Shown: in pieces, positions 20,273 to 31,235 of the stretch
How positions within the stretch are numbered: position 1 is the stretch's first letter
Layout: the number at the start of each line of letters is the position of its first letter
DNA from: Smallanthus sonchifolius
Taxonomy: Eukaryota; Streptophyta; Magnoliopsida; Asterales; Asteraceae
Assembly (NCBI GenBank): GCA_023525975.1
Contig: CM042030.1
Span: forward strand, 29,816,350 to 29,880,349
DNA: 64,000 nt
Direction: 5' to 3'
The notes under the pieces: model-generated
What the model was told of the DNA's origin: nothing
Database searches by the model: none
The model's input: the letters and a program-made list of their open reading frames with translations, nothing else
Position numbers and translations under genes: made by a program

Positions 20273-21610
20273 CTTTATTTCTTGGATCGTATTTGGGTTC
20301 CCAATCGCAATGATCTCCGGGAATTCCTCATGACTGAAGCACACAAGTCTCGGTATTCTATCCATCCCGGTGCGGATAAAATGTATCACAATCTTCGACC
20401 ACAATATTGGTGGCCTGGTATGAAGAAAGACATTGCACTCTATGTTGCAAAATGTCTAACCTGCTCTAAAGTCAAAGCCGAACATCAACGTCCTTCCGGC
20501 TTACTTGAACAACCGGAAATCCCCGTGTGGAAATGGGAAAATCTAGCCATGGACTTCATTACTAAACTCCCCCGTACTTCAAACGGCTATGATAGCATTT
20601 GGGTAATCATCGACCGTCTCACAAAGTCCGCACACTTCCTGCCCATCCGTGAAGACTATCGGGTTGAGAAATTGGCCCGAATCTATATTGACGAAATTGT
20701 GAGTCGACACGGTATACCTTTGAACATAATCTCCGACAGAGATGCTCGTTTCACTTCCAGATTTTGGCAATCTCTGCAAAAGGCACTTGGCACACGATTG
20801 GATTTAAGCACAACCTACCATCCCCAAACTGATGGCCAGACTGAACGAACAATCCAAACGCTCGAAGACATGCTGAGAGCCTGTGTCATAGACTTTGGTG
20901 GCAATTGGGATTCACACTTGACACTTATTGAATTCTCCTACAATAACAGCTACCACACCAGCATCAACATGGCTCCATTCGAAGCTCTTTATGGTCGCAA
21001 ATGCCGTTCTCCCATCTGTTGGAACGAGATTGGTGAAGCACAAATCACCGGTCCCGAGTTAATTCAGGAAACATCCGATAAAATCCTTCAAATCCGTGAC
21101 AACATCCGGGTAGCGAGAAGTCGACAAAAGAGCTATGCCGACAAGCGACGAAAACCCTTGGAATTCCAAGTGGGTGACCTTGTGCTTCTCAAAGTATCCC
21201 CTTGGAAGGGTGTGATCCGCTTTGGAAAGAAAGGCAAGCTAGCACCTCGTTACGTAGGCCCGTTCAAGATCCTTGAAAGAATCGGGAAAGTGGCTTACAA
21301 ACTTGAGCTACCTCCAGCACTCAACAATGTTCATCCAACCTTCCACGTGTCCAACCTGAAGAAATGTCTTGCTGATGAGAACCTCCACATACCTCTTGAC
21401 GACGTGCGCATTGATGAAACGATGCATTTCGTCGAGAAACCAGTGGAAATCATGGATCGTGAAATCAAGCAACTCAAGCGCAGCCGCATCCCTATAGTCA
21501 AAGTCCGTTGGGATTCAAAACGCGGTCCTGAGTTTACTTGGGAACGCGAAGACCAAATGAAACTCAAGTATCCTCACCTATTCACCAATTCTGCAACCTC
21601 AACTAGTTGA
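20273..21610 (+). pseudogene. integrase with chromodomain-like tail of element D
   Basis: Same frame as RT after one TAG. H2C2 zinc finger: HPGADKMYHNLRPQYWWPGM...CLTCSKVKAEH. Catalytic core: MDFITKLPRT (D), NIISDRDARFTSRFW (D), DGQTERTIQTLEDM (E). GPY/F-type region: GDLVLLKVSPWKG...LAPRYVGPFKILERIG. The tail PVEIMDREIKQLKRSRIPIVKVRWDS...FTWEREDQMKLKYPHLF resembles the chromodomain-like C-terminus of Tekay/Del chromoviruses, which biases insertion to heterochromatin. It ends TGA just before the polypurine tract. Intact apart from the upstream stop. Confidence 0.92.
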
Positions 21611-21630
21611 ATTTGGGGACGAAATCCCCT

Positions 21631-21644
21631 CGACAAGGGGAGAC
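21631..21644 (+). other. polypurine tract of element D
   Basis: gacaaggggagac, adjacent to the LTR start TGTAACA at 21645. Confidence 0.85.
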
Positions 21645-23972
21645 TGTAACATTTCTGATTTTCATCATGTAATCGTTTGATTTCAATAAACAAACACATT
21701 TCAGTTTCGATTCGTGTACAAACAAACTACGATGCAGTTACATATACAAACTATTCTATTACAATAACAAATTAAACAAAAACACCATTATCTCACAAGC
21801 CCCGAGGACCAAAACTGACAAAACTCAAAAACTACAAAACTAGGCAAGCACGGTCGCGCCTAGGACTAGGCACGGTCGCGCCTGCAGACCTAAGCACGGT
21901 CGCGCCTAAAGTAGGCACGGTCGCGCTGATGAACCCACTTGACTCTGCAGAAGTCAAATCATAGCATACTCGCTGAATTCGTGAAATTTAAAATGGAGAA
22001 AAGCCGGTCTTCGCGCGTCAGACCATACTCCACTGAATTCCGTCTGAAACACGCATCAAATGTCCTCCAATTTGCACAATTTTTTTTTTAATCCCATTCA
22101 CACCACAACCGAGTCTCTCGAATTCATGGATATAAAGCAACTTGCACGATTTCTACGCCTTCATATAAGCCCACTCAGTCTCCCAAAACTCTCGTTCGAC
22201 GCTCAAACAGTCTCTGGAGTCCAATCGATCGCCAAGAAGCTCGACTCTTTGACCCGTAGCCGACTGCATTAATTTGCCCATTGTTAACGAGTAAGTAACA
22301 CTTCCTTAGCTTCGTATCTACCCCTAGGATGAAATCCCTATACTAAATCGTAGTTATATCACACAATCAATTCGATTTTTAACCAAAGAGCCGAAAACTA
22401 AACTTTTACTCAAACTACCACTTAAACACGATATAAATACAATCAAACTATGTAGATACATTCGCAAGCACCTAATCTATGAAAGCCCTAAGAATACAGA
22501 AGCATTTATTATAAGAATCGATCGAATTGTGTCTGAAAAAGACCCGACACGGTCGCGCTCATCACTGAGCGCGGTCGTGCCTGACCAAGCACAATCGTGC
22601 CCCAGGTGTGGCCCGGTCGTGCTTACCGAGCAAACAAGTCTTGACCAAAAACAAACACTAGACGCAGTCGTGCCAGATACGAGCACGGTCGTGCTCTATG
22701 TCCAGAACCTATGAAGTACCTTCTGACTCGACCACGGGCGCGTTTCAGACCACCACGGTCACGCCCAGCAACGAGCGCGGTCGTGCCCTACTTGAGCACG
22801 GTCGTGCTCCTTGACCAGAATCAATTATTTTTCTGTTTTAAAGTCTATTTAACATATTTTAGCAAAAAATTTCAAAACGTAATTATAAAAGTTAGGTTAT
22901 AAAATCCCAAGACCCGGGATCATTTATAAACCAAATCTTTGATTTAAAAATTTAAAACGATTAATTCCCGATAGTTTCAAAACCGATGAAATCATGAGTT
23001 TATATAATCATTTTTATAAAACTATTTATACAAATATATATTTTGATTTAAACAAATATCGTTTATTTAAATTTTATTTAAATAAATATATATCGCTACT
23101 AATTTATTATTCCAAAACCAACCCTAAACACACAAACCACCAACGAACCCACTTTGGACACAAAATAACTCAAACAGTGACACGTGTTATACCCTCATTC
23201 GATAGGTCAAACGTAGCGACCTACAACACGCTTGGTATTTTTGTTGATCTGTGCAAACTACACGCTCCAACACAAGTGAGTTACATAGCCCCTCTTTTAC
23301 TCTATTTACAAACTTTTGGGGTGGAACATGCGTTCTATTTACTATGTTTACAAACTACACAATATACAATTCCACCCTACAATCATGTGTTACAATTTTG
23401 AGCTTTGTGCTTGAGTACTAGGTGTGTAGACCAACACGCAGTTTGCTATTCACGTGCAATCATTAACTATTTTATAGCCTACAGTAAACAGTGATAGATC
23501 TATTGAGTCTGACAAACCCACCCAGGTAGGGTGACTGTTACTGCCAACACGCGTTTGTTTTGCATGCTAGTTACAAAGGTTTGATTGTACTACCAGGTCA
23601 CACGATGGTATCTCTCCATAAATGCCTTAATTGCCATGTTTGTATGAATTGTATGCACACGACACTATATTCTATTACATGACACGAAAACCTATGTATT
23701 CTCACCAACTTTTTAGTTGACTTTGTTTTTAACCATGTTTCAGGTGACAATGTTTGAAGTATTACAAGCTGCTACATATAGGATTTGGACCTAGCAATTA
23801 ATCTAAACTATTTATATTTTGTAATCGCTACATTTGGTTCTTGTATGGTATGAACTTGCTACGTGTAATGAAAATGAATGTTTAAATTATTCAAACTTTA
23901 GCAACCATGAGCTATGAACAGTCTGCACAGCTTCACGCCCCGACGTTTTCCGCCGTCGGTTGGGGTGTGACA
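21645..23972 (+). mobile_element. 3' LTR of element D
   Basis: This 2328 bp LTR is near-identical to 14033-16338. Its upstream palindrome cluster (about 21847-21926) has four units, one more than the 5' LTR, through a 24 bp difference. The downstream cluster lies at about 22547-22815. The terminal stem CCCCGACG/CGTCGG-tt-GGGG (23938-23965) is intact. No gene is inside. Confidence 0.92.
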
Positions 23973-24985
23973 TGTCAGCTTATGTGGCATTTGGCCAGAC
24001 GTGGCAAAATCTTTTCTTTCTTTATAGACCAATGTGGTCCAAATATTTGACATGGCAAAACATGCCAAAACTCTACCTATTTATCTTTACTCTTTGTCAA
24101 GACAATAATTGTCAAGACCTTTGCAAGTCAAGGTAAAAACCATGGCTTCTCTGTCATTACTTATCTGGCCACACCATGATAAGTTCTAAAATGTTTTACA
24201 TGTCAAAACCATTTTCTTTCCATAGTCTTTGTAATTGTGAAATCATGCCAAAAGGCAAGTTTCCATTCTATCCAGTTTTTTTCAAAACCTTTCCTTATCT
24301 TAAATTCTTGTAATGGTTTCTCCATGGTATATCAAAGAAGACAAGGTGATTATCTTCCCAGAGTAGTACCTCCCACAGAGATGTTCCTAGGAAAGAATGA
24401 CGTGTCCAGGAGGGATTTATACACCACTATTTCCTTAGACAGAACATTCTGTTTGGCAGATAACTACATACCGATCGGATGGTTACCCAACACTTCTTTG
24501 ATATTTCATGAGTACTCCGTTACTTAGTTTTAAGATTTAAACCTTCTTCATACATAACCTCTTGCAACATGAATGCTATCCCAAATATGTATATAACATT
24601 TATGTAAATCTTTCTAGCATGCATACCGACCCAAAACATTTAAAATAAAACATTTAAAAAGGGCCTCATAGAACTCACCTCTAATCTCCTCCTCTTTTAA
24701 ACAATCCTTTCGTGCTAAAGTAAACAGCACAACGACTTAGATCAAAGTCCTAAGCCATTATAACATTACTTAATCATAAGTCCCTAGTTAGTGAAAGTAA
24801 CCAAGTCATTAGGAACTAGTCGGAACCTTACCTCGTAACTATCTACTGAGTATTGGGGCCGAAAGACTGGAAACCAGACTTCTCTATGCGAACCGGGGCT
24901 CTTGGCACGCTTCCCTAGGCTAACTAGGTGTTTTGTGAGTGTGTTTGAGTGTTTGGAATGCCTCAAAATGACTAGACTCATTCAT

Positions 24986-24995
24986 CTATTTATAG
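24986..24995 (-). promoter_or_regulatory. TATA box of LTR I
   Basis: Minus-strand CTATAAATAG, starting 17 bp from the nearest palindrome. Confidence 0.6.
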
Positions 24996-25011
24996 TGCAG
25001 ATTCAGGACCT

Positions 25012-25333
25012 GTAACGGACCGTTACCATTGGTGACGGTCCGTCACCAACTTCTTACGGTGTCCGTAACGGACCGTTATATCCCGTGATGGTCCGTCACA
25101 AGTTTCAGTCACCTGCCACGCGTCAAATCCCGGATGAGCGGTATAATTTGCTGCTGTGACGGACTGTTACCCCTCGTGGCGGTCCGTCATAGGGTTTCCA
25201 CGCGTCCCTTAGTCAGCTGACACGTGTCATTTTCTCACTCATTGATGTGGTCAATCCGTAACGGACCGTTATGCTTAGTGACGGTCTGTCACCGTCCGTA
25301 ACGGACCGTTACCCATCTGTGATGGTCCGTTGA
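25012..25333 (-). repeat. alternating palindrome array in U3 of LTR I
   Basis: Ten 15-nt palindromes alternate between GTAACGG-x-CCGTTAC and GTGACGG-x-CCGTCAC, at 25012, 25031, 25065, 25085, 25156, 25176, 25258, 25278, 25298 and 25319. They form five pairs with 19-21 bp between starts inside a pair. The two types differ by one base pair changed in both arms (A-T against G-C). Unit 5 is a hybrid with a G-T pair. Confidence 0.9.
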
Positions 25334-25339
25334 TGTGTG

Positions 25340-25801
25340 ATGTTTGATATAGTAAATATTATATAATAATATTTAGAGATTTTGGTTACACGAGACCATG
25401 TTTTAAATTTATAAAATAAAATGATAGTAACTTTAAACTTAAAACACACACAATAGGCAAGTGTACCTATCGCAACGTAATATAGTTTAGGTCAGAACCA
25501 AGTATCGAACCATTGGACACAGTCGAGTTCCAATACTCAACTTTTGATATCGTTTAGCTGGTTTAATTAGTGAGTGGTTTTTCTGTGCTTGTGAAGCAGA
25601 AAAGTAAATGACAGTAAAGTAAATAACCGAAAAGTAAAAACGTGCGTGAGGTGTGTAACATGAAAGTAAATAACAGAATAGTAAATAGCAGGAAAGTAAA
25701 TATCTCGAAAATAATCAGGTCACGAAGAGTATTGGTTTGAGCTTCGAATCCGCTTGGTATATGATAATCTTAAGTTGACTAATTCAGTGGTATGATTACT
25801 A
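25340..25801 (-). mobile_element. Athila/Tat-like LTR fragment, reversed
   Basis: ggcaagtgtacctatcg near 25455 is the reverse complement of CGATAGGTACACTTGCC in LTR B (8545-8560). A short repeat of aaagtaaatgacagt-type units spans 25600-25705. Both ends are undefined. No coding sequence. Confidence 0.45.
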
Positions 25802-26928
25802 TGTTGGACCTAATATGCCCAACACACAGCGTGCAACAAAGTTGCCATTGATATATGATCCCAAAAGGTCACACACCAAGCAAATATTTCATATACACGC
25901 TTACGCCCGGTTTAACATGTACAACCCAGTAATTATGTCAAGAGTATTATCATTAAGCAAAATGATGATATGGAATGAACCATTTCATAACATATATATA
26001 TATATATATATTTATGGAGTTGCATAAATTATATATAAACATATAAATGATTATTTATATTGCAATGTCATATTTCCGTTGGATGTTATAAATATATAAT
26101 CTTTTGTTTGTGTTATTAAGATATTGGTATATATACCTAAACATTTATAGCACAAATTTAGAAGATTTAAATATATAAAAGGTAAAGGTTTGTAAAACCA
26201 TTAAACTTGTATTAATTAAATCTAGATGATTTAGTTTACTAACTTGCACCCTTTTATCCAACAAGTTTTTATCAAAATCATTCACTTCCATCCTTTTACT
26301 ACTCTCGGACGAGAATGGGTTGTGATACCCATTATGTTGCTTGTTGACTTATCCAACCTTCTAAGACTTTTGAGAGTTTCATAAATGTGGTCCTACAAAA
26401 GCTTGTGGTTGAGAAAGTGACAAGATGTTTTCCATATTTTCTATTTGAAATACAAGGCAAAATTCGTTTTAATAGATAGACTTTCTGGTCGAGAGTTTGA
26501 TAAAAAGAAAAGGGAGAAAAAAAGGAGTGCTTGCAAGGCAAACACAAAAGAACATCACCAAACTACTTGTCAAACTCGTAATTTGTTGTTGTTTTTGTTG
26601 CATGTTTGATTTCATCATACTTACACCATATTCACTACTTAAGAGTATTTGTAAGTGTGTTCTTGACATTGGGTTATTGACTAGCATCTTGTAGGAGCTT
26701 GCTTGGTGTGTTCACCCATGGAGAGCAAGCACTTGAATCCTTGTTCATCCACCTTGTTGCAACCACTTCTCTACAAACGTTGTTGCTTCTTTAAACACCC
26801 TATGGTTGTTTTTCTTGTAAGTTTCACGTAACAACATTTGGATCCTTTGTGGGTTTTGATTTCTAAAGTTTTAGATCTAACATGTCAAAACCGCTTCCGT
26901 TGCAAAAAGGACATGTTAAAACCCAACA
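25802..26928 (+). mobile_element. 5' LTR of copia element L
   Basis: This 1127 bp LTR begins TGTTGGACC and ends CCCAACA, the usual copia terminal inversion, and is followed after 2 bp by the PBS. It contains an (AT)n run at 25992-26011. No palindrome array was seen in this LTR. Short ORFs inside are not supported. Confidence 0.8.
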
Positions 26929-26930
26929 AT

Positions 26931-26943
26931 TGGTATCAGAGCC
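26931..26943 (+). other. primer-binding site of element L
   Basis: TGGTATCAGAGCC, complementary to initiator methionine tRNA, 2 bp after the LTR. Confidence 0.9.
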
Positions 26944-28635
26944 TCTTATGTTTATTCTTGAAATTTTTAGACATAATTTGGTTTTAAAGTTATAAAACCA
27001 AAAGATATATTATTTTTCAAGTTAGAAAATAATATATTTGGTAGCAACATTAAAGCTAGTTTTATGTTACAAACTTGCATCATGCTTGCAAGTAGGTAAT
27101 AAGTTGCTAAATGTCAAGAATATATATTTTGTGATGTTTTGTTGCAAAGCAAGCCATGACCTTGTGATTGTTGGTGTTGGATGTTCAATTTGGTTGTAAT
27201 ATCCTTTTATTTGGGTATGTAAAATATAGATTAGTCTGTATTTTTATTTCAAAATGTAATTTTGGAGACTTGAAAGATAGAGTCCAAAAGAAGGTGCAAC
27301 TAAGAAGTCCAACAAGGTGGTCATACTTCGATCTTGAAGCTAGTGGGAGCAAAAGTTTAAGATTTGTATATTGTTGTCCCTAGACCTTCTTGGTGTTCTT
27401 GTTGGCTCAAAAGAGCACCATACTTTTTGGCTTGGCTTTGCAAAATATTTTTTCATGTTTATTATGTTTGGTGGTTGTGTTTAGTCTAGGATTTCAACTA
27501 TTTTAACCAATATAAATGCAAAAATAAATGAGTTTGATAAAATGACATTTTATAAACGCTAACACAAAATATATTTATGAAACTAAAATAAAGATTATTT
27601 TGAGTTTCATAATTTTGGGTTTTAAAATAAAATAATAAGGACTTTATTTTATAAAACTCAATGGCTAATAATAAGAGGATTTATTAATAGCTAAAATCGG
27701 TGTGACACATTTAAATACCGACATACTAATATCTAGGATATTAAAATTATATCGTCACGATCCGTAAAATTAAACTCAAGGCCAATAAAATAAAACTTGG
27801 TTTTATTTCTAAACGTAACGATCTCAATGCATGAAAAATTTCATTACATAAATGTTTTTGTCAAACCCACTTCATCAAAAACGTCAAAAACCCTTTTTGA
27901 AAATGTACGTTTTTGCCACCCTATTTTGAACACTTATGACGTTACTAAGGTATTCTAGTGGTAAGTGCGCTCGGCCAAACACTTGATTGACCTTATAACG
28001 TGTATAAGGTGATACTTCAGGTCACCAAGAGTCTTGGACCAAATATCACACGTCTCTAAACTAGGACGACTTATAACTCGACATTGTGGAAATTGCGTTA
28101 GGCCAAACATGAAGTGCGGGTAGGCATAGTTCGGGATTAATCGTTTCGTTTTAACAATTTATTGTTATCAAACACGTCTAGTGGTATTCTATTTTGAACA
28201 CTTATGACGTTACTAAGGTATTCTAGTGGTAAGTGCGCTCGGCCAAACACTTGATTGACCTTATAACGTGTATAAGGTGATACTTCAGGTCACCAAGAGT
28301 CTTGGACCAAATATCACACGTCTCTAAACTAGGACGACTTATAACTCGACATTGTGGAAATTGCGTTAGGCCAAACATGAAGTGCGGGTAGGCATAGTTC
28401 GGGATTAATCGTTTCGTTTTAACAATTTATTGTTATCAAATCCCAAGAGTATAAGAGTTGTAACTTAGCAATTGATTTATATACCTACCAATCAACTTAT
28501 TTCTTGTAATAAGTGCGCTAGGCCAATTACAAGAAGTTAAGGGTGATGTGGATCTTAGCCTTTAACTAATTAAGTTTTTAATCATTAAAACGAGGGTACT
28601 TAATTATTAAAGGAATCAAAACTTTGTTTTTGTAG
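26944..28635 (+). other. long leader of element L
   Basis: About 1.7 kb without a gene lies between PBS and gag. It contains a perfect 250 bp direct repeat (27923-28172 and 28191-28440) and five occurrences of an (a)gtgcgctmggccaa-like motif. Confidence 0.7.
27923..28440 (+). repeat. perfect tandem duplication, 268 bp period, in leader L
   Basis: 27923-28172 and 28191-28440 are identical by eye and are separated by 18 bp. Each copy contains aagtgcgctcggccaaacac and attgcgttaggccaaacatg. A further related motif (aagtgcgctaggccaattac) follows near 28508. Confidence 0.9.
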
Positions 28636-29940
28636 ATGACAACAACACCAACCACCGGTATCGTTCCCGCCTCAAACTCTTTCGCTCTCCAACCCATTTT
28701 GGATTGGGAGAAACTCAACGGTGCAAACTTCATGAATTGGTATCTCAATCTTCGGATTGTACTTACGCAAGACAAGAAAATGTACGTTCTTGAGGGACCC
28801 ATCCCCGACCCTTTGGCACAAAATGCTCCCAAAGCTGCAAGGGATGCATGGGCTAAACACTTTGATGATGCGCAAAGTGCAGTATATCTTATGCTTGCCA
28901 CTATGGAACCAAATCTGCAACATGATTTGGAGCACCAAAAGGAATTCAACATCATCGAGGAAATCAAGTTGATGTTCCAAGACCAAGACCAAGCCTGACA
29001 AGAGATCTATGACACCATGATCTCACTTACCAATTGCCGGATGCAAGAGGGAACTCCTGTAGGCCTTCACGTGTTAAAAATGAAAGGCTATGTGGAACCG
29101 TTGAAGAGACTTGGATCTCCACTTCAAAACGACCTATCCATCATCATGATACTAGGGTCACTTCCAAATTCGTATAACCAGTTTGTAATCAATTACAACA
29201 AGAATGGTTTTGAGAAATCCATATCGGAGCTTCTTGGCATGCTTAGGGTTGCCGAGAAGAAAATCAACACCAAGTCTCAACCGGTTCTTATGATAAGGGA
29301 GGGTCAAATCAAGAAGCCAACTACTCAAGGCAAAGGCAAGGGAAAGAAGCCGTGGCTGAGTCCAAGGGCAAAGCCAAAGGCTGTTATCAAATACAAGAAA
29401 TCGGTCCCTAAACCAACATCAAAAGCACCTGCCAAGCCTCCAAAGAACCTCAATTGCTTCCATTGTGGGGATGCAGGTCATTGGAGGAAGGAATGCCCCA
29501 AGTTTCAAGCTGACATGAAGAAAAACCCTAATGGGGCTTCAGCTTCAGGTATCTTTGTAATAGAGTTATATGCTTTCACTAGTAACTCGTGGGTGTTTGA
29601 CACAGGTTGTGGTACACCCATTTGCAATGATTTTACGGGGTTAAAGAAGGTTAGACAGCTGAAAGAAGGCCAATTGGTGCTCTACGTTGGAAACGGAGCA
29701 AGTGTAGATATTGAAGCCGTAAGAGAGTACTCCATTTTGTTATTAACTGGCATGTATCATATTTTGAACAATGTTTGTTATGTACCTAGTTTAACTAGGA
29801 ATATTCTCTTTGCTGCTCGACTATATGAGCAAGGATTTACTTTTGGTTTCCATGAAGGAAACATTTTGACTTTCAAATCCGACGTTATGTACTTTGAGGC
29901 TAGGCCTCATAACGGAATTTATGAAGTTGATATTCATTGA
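28636..29940 (+). pseudogene. gag-protease of copia element L
   Basis: Start ATG 28636 (MTTTPTTGIVPASNSF). Gag core: LNGANFMNWYLNLRIVL, AWAKHFDDAQSAVYLMLATMEP, IIEEIKLMF. An in-frame TGA at 28996-28998 interrupts it; the same frame goes on with LHVLKMKGYVEPLKRLGSPL and LSIIMILGSLPNSYNQFV. A Lys-rich linker leads to the CCHC knuckle CFHCGDAGHWRKEC near 29455. The protease has SWVFDTGCGTPICNDF near 29590 and LTRNILFAARLYEQGFTF. It is of TNT1-94/Tork-like type. Stop at 29938-29940, followed by scrambled frames into integrase. Confidence 0.88.
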
Positions 29941-30619
29941 TCATGTAGTGATAACTCTATTTACACTCTCAACACTAAAAGATCAAAATCAAACTTTAAA
30001 AATCGTATCTATGGCATTGTATACTTGGCCACGTAAACAAGAAACGTATGTCAAAACTCTAAACTGATGGAATCTTAGAGCCCACCGGTTCATAATCCTT
30101 TGACATATGTGAATCATGTCTTTGTGGCAAGATGACCAAAGCACCCTTCACTGGTAAGGGTGGACGAGCTATGGATCTATTAGGACTTATACACACCGAT
30201 GTGTGTGGTACTTTTAGAACAATGTCAAGAAGTGGTGAGAGGTACTTCATTACATTCACTGATGATTTCATTAGATATTGTTATGTTTATCTTTTAAAGC
30301 ATAAACATGAAGCATTTGAGGTTTTCAAAGTGTTTCAAAATGAAGTACAAAATCAGCTTGGGAAAACGATAAAAGCCATCCACTCGGATCGTGGTGGTGA
30401 ATATCTCAGTTGTGACTATAATGAACATCTCAAGAAATGTGGGATAGTTTCTCAACTCACTCCACCTGGAACACCACAACACAACGGTGTGTCCGAAAGG
30501 AGAAATCGGACCTTGCTTGATATGGTCCGCTCCATGATGAGTCGTACGAACTTGCCTCACTCCTTTTGGAGCTATGCCTTGGAGACGGCTGCTGGAATAG
30601 TCAACAAGGTTCCAACAAA
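29941..30619 (+). pseudogene. integrase of copia element L, truncated
   Basis: Pre-integrase remnants (LWHCILGHVNKKRM, CESCLCGKMTKAPF) cross several stops and frameshifts. The open part 30132-30638 carries the D,D-E core: LLGLIHTDVCGTF (D), AIHSDRGGEYLS (D), PQHNGVSERRNRTLLD (E). It breaks off after TAAGIVNKVP, where LTR M is inserted at 30620. RT and RNase H of L are not in the window. Confidence 0.88.
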
Positions 30620-30759
30620 TGCAACATCCCAAAAATAAAACAAAATATTTAATCACGGGTTAAACATGAGACGGGCCGAATAAACAAGCAAGGCACGATG
30701 GGCCGGGCCGGATGGGCCAAGCGCGCATGAGGGTGGCAAACAAGGGAAGTGATCCCCTC

Positions 30760-30768
30760 TATAAATAG
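30760..30768 (+). promoter_or_regulatory. TATA box of LTR M
   Basis: TATAAATAG, about 140 bp from the LTR start and aligned with the TATA of LTR C. Confidence 0.6.
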
Positions 30769-31120
30769 CATAAACCACCACCTTTTCTCTCGGTTGCAAG
30801 TTCTAGAGAGAGAAACCATACAAAGAGAAAGTTGGAGGATCGACCCGAGATTCAAGAAGCGTCTTACCACATAGCTTGGGAGCAAGACCTCCGAATCAAA
30901 TGCTCGATTCAGGTAACGACTCGTTTCGAATCTGGATTTTTGTTTAAAGTCGGGTTCCCGGGTATTTTTGGTAAAAAGGTTGGGTTTTTAATAACCAAAA
31001 GAGAAAAGGCTTGTAGATCTGGAATCACGAGAGGAAAATACGTGTTTTGAATGTAAAAAGTTTCAAACTTGACGAAACCGTCAATCCAGATCTGAATCCA
31101 TGCAAACATGGGTTGTTGGG

Positions 31121-31235
31121 ATGAAGTTTGCGGTTTGGGTAAAGTTTGCGGTAGGGTGAAGTTTGCGGTTTGGCTCACGGTTGGGTGAAGTTTGCGGTTT
31201 GGTAAAGTTTGCGATTGGGTGAAGTTTGCGGTTAG
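31121..31235 (+). repeat. G-rich minisatellite in LTR M
   Basis: About seven units of 16-17 bp, consensus tgaagtttgcggtttgg. It starts about 361 bp after the TATA, the same offset as the palindrome array of LTR C. Confidence 0.8.

Larger units (their letters stand above)
14033..23972 (+). mobile_element. complete Ty3/gypsy (Tekay-like) retrotransposon D
   Basis: This 9.94 kb element is flanked by the 5 bp TSD TGTCA (14028-14032 and 23973-23977). LTRs of 2306 and 2328 bp both start TGTAACATTTCTG and end GGGGTGTGACA. It has a PBS, leader, gag, protease, RT, RNase H, integrase with a chromodomain-like tail, and a polypurine tract. By eye the LTRs differ at roughly 25-30 positions (about 1 percent), so it is a recent insertion. 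It sits in the LTR of reversed element I. Four coding lesions (see parts) prevent a full polyprotein. Confidence 0.93.
23978..25335 (-). mobile_element. 5' LTR of element I, start part
   Basis: This continues the reversed LTR of element I after the D insertion. Minus-strand TATA lies at 24986-24995, AGGTGAGTTCTATGAGGCCC near 24680, and an AGGAAAG/TTTCCT pair at 24389-24435. Ten palindromes (25012-25333) lie upstream of TATA in U3. No TG-type LTR start was found, so the far end near 25335 is probably truncated. There is no gene in this stretch. Confidence 0.6.

Noticed and set aside
25992..26011. (AT)n run as a matrix-attachment or origin signal
   Set aside because: A simple microsatellite inside a copia LTR; nothing else supports a special role.
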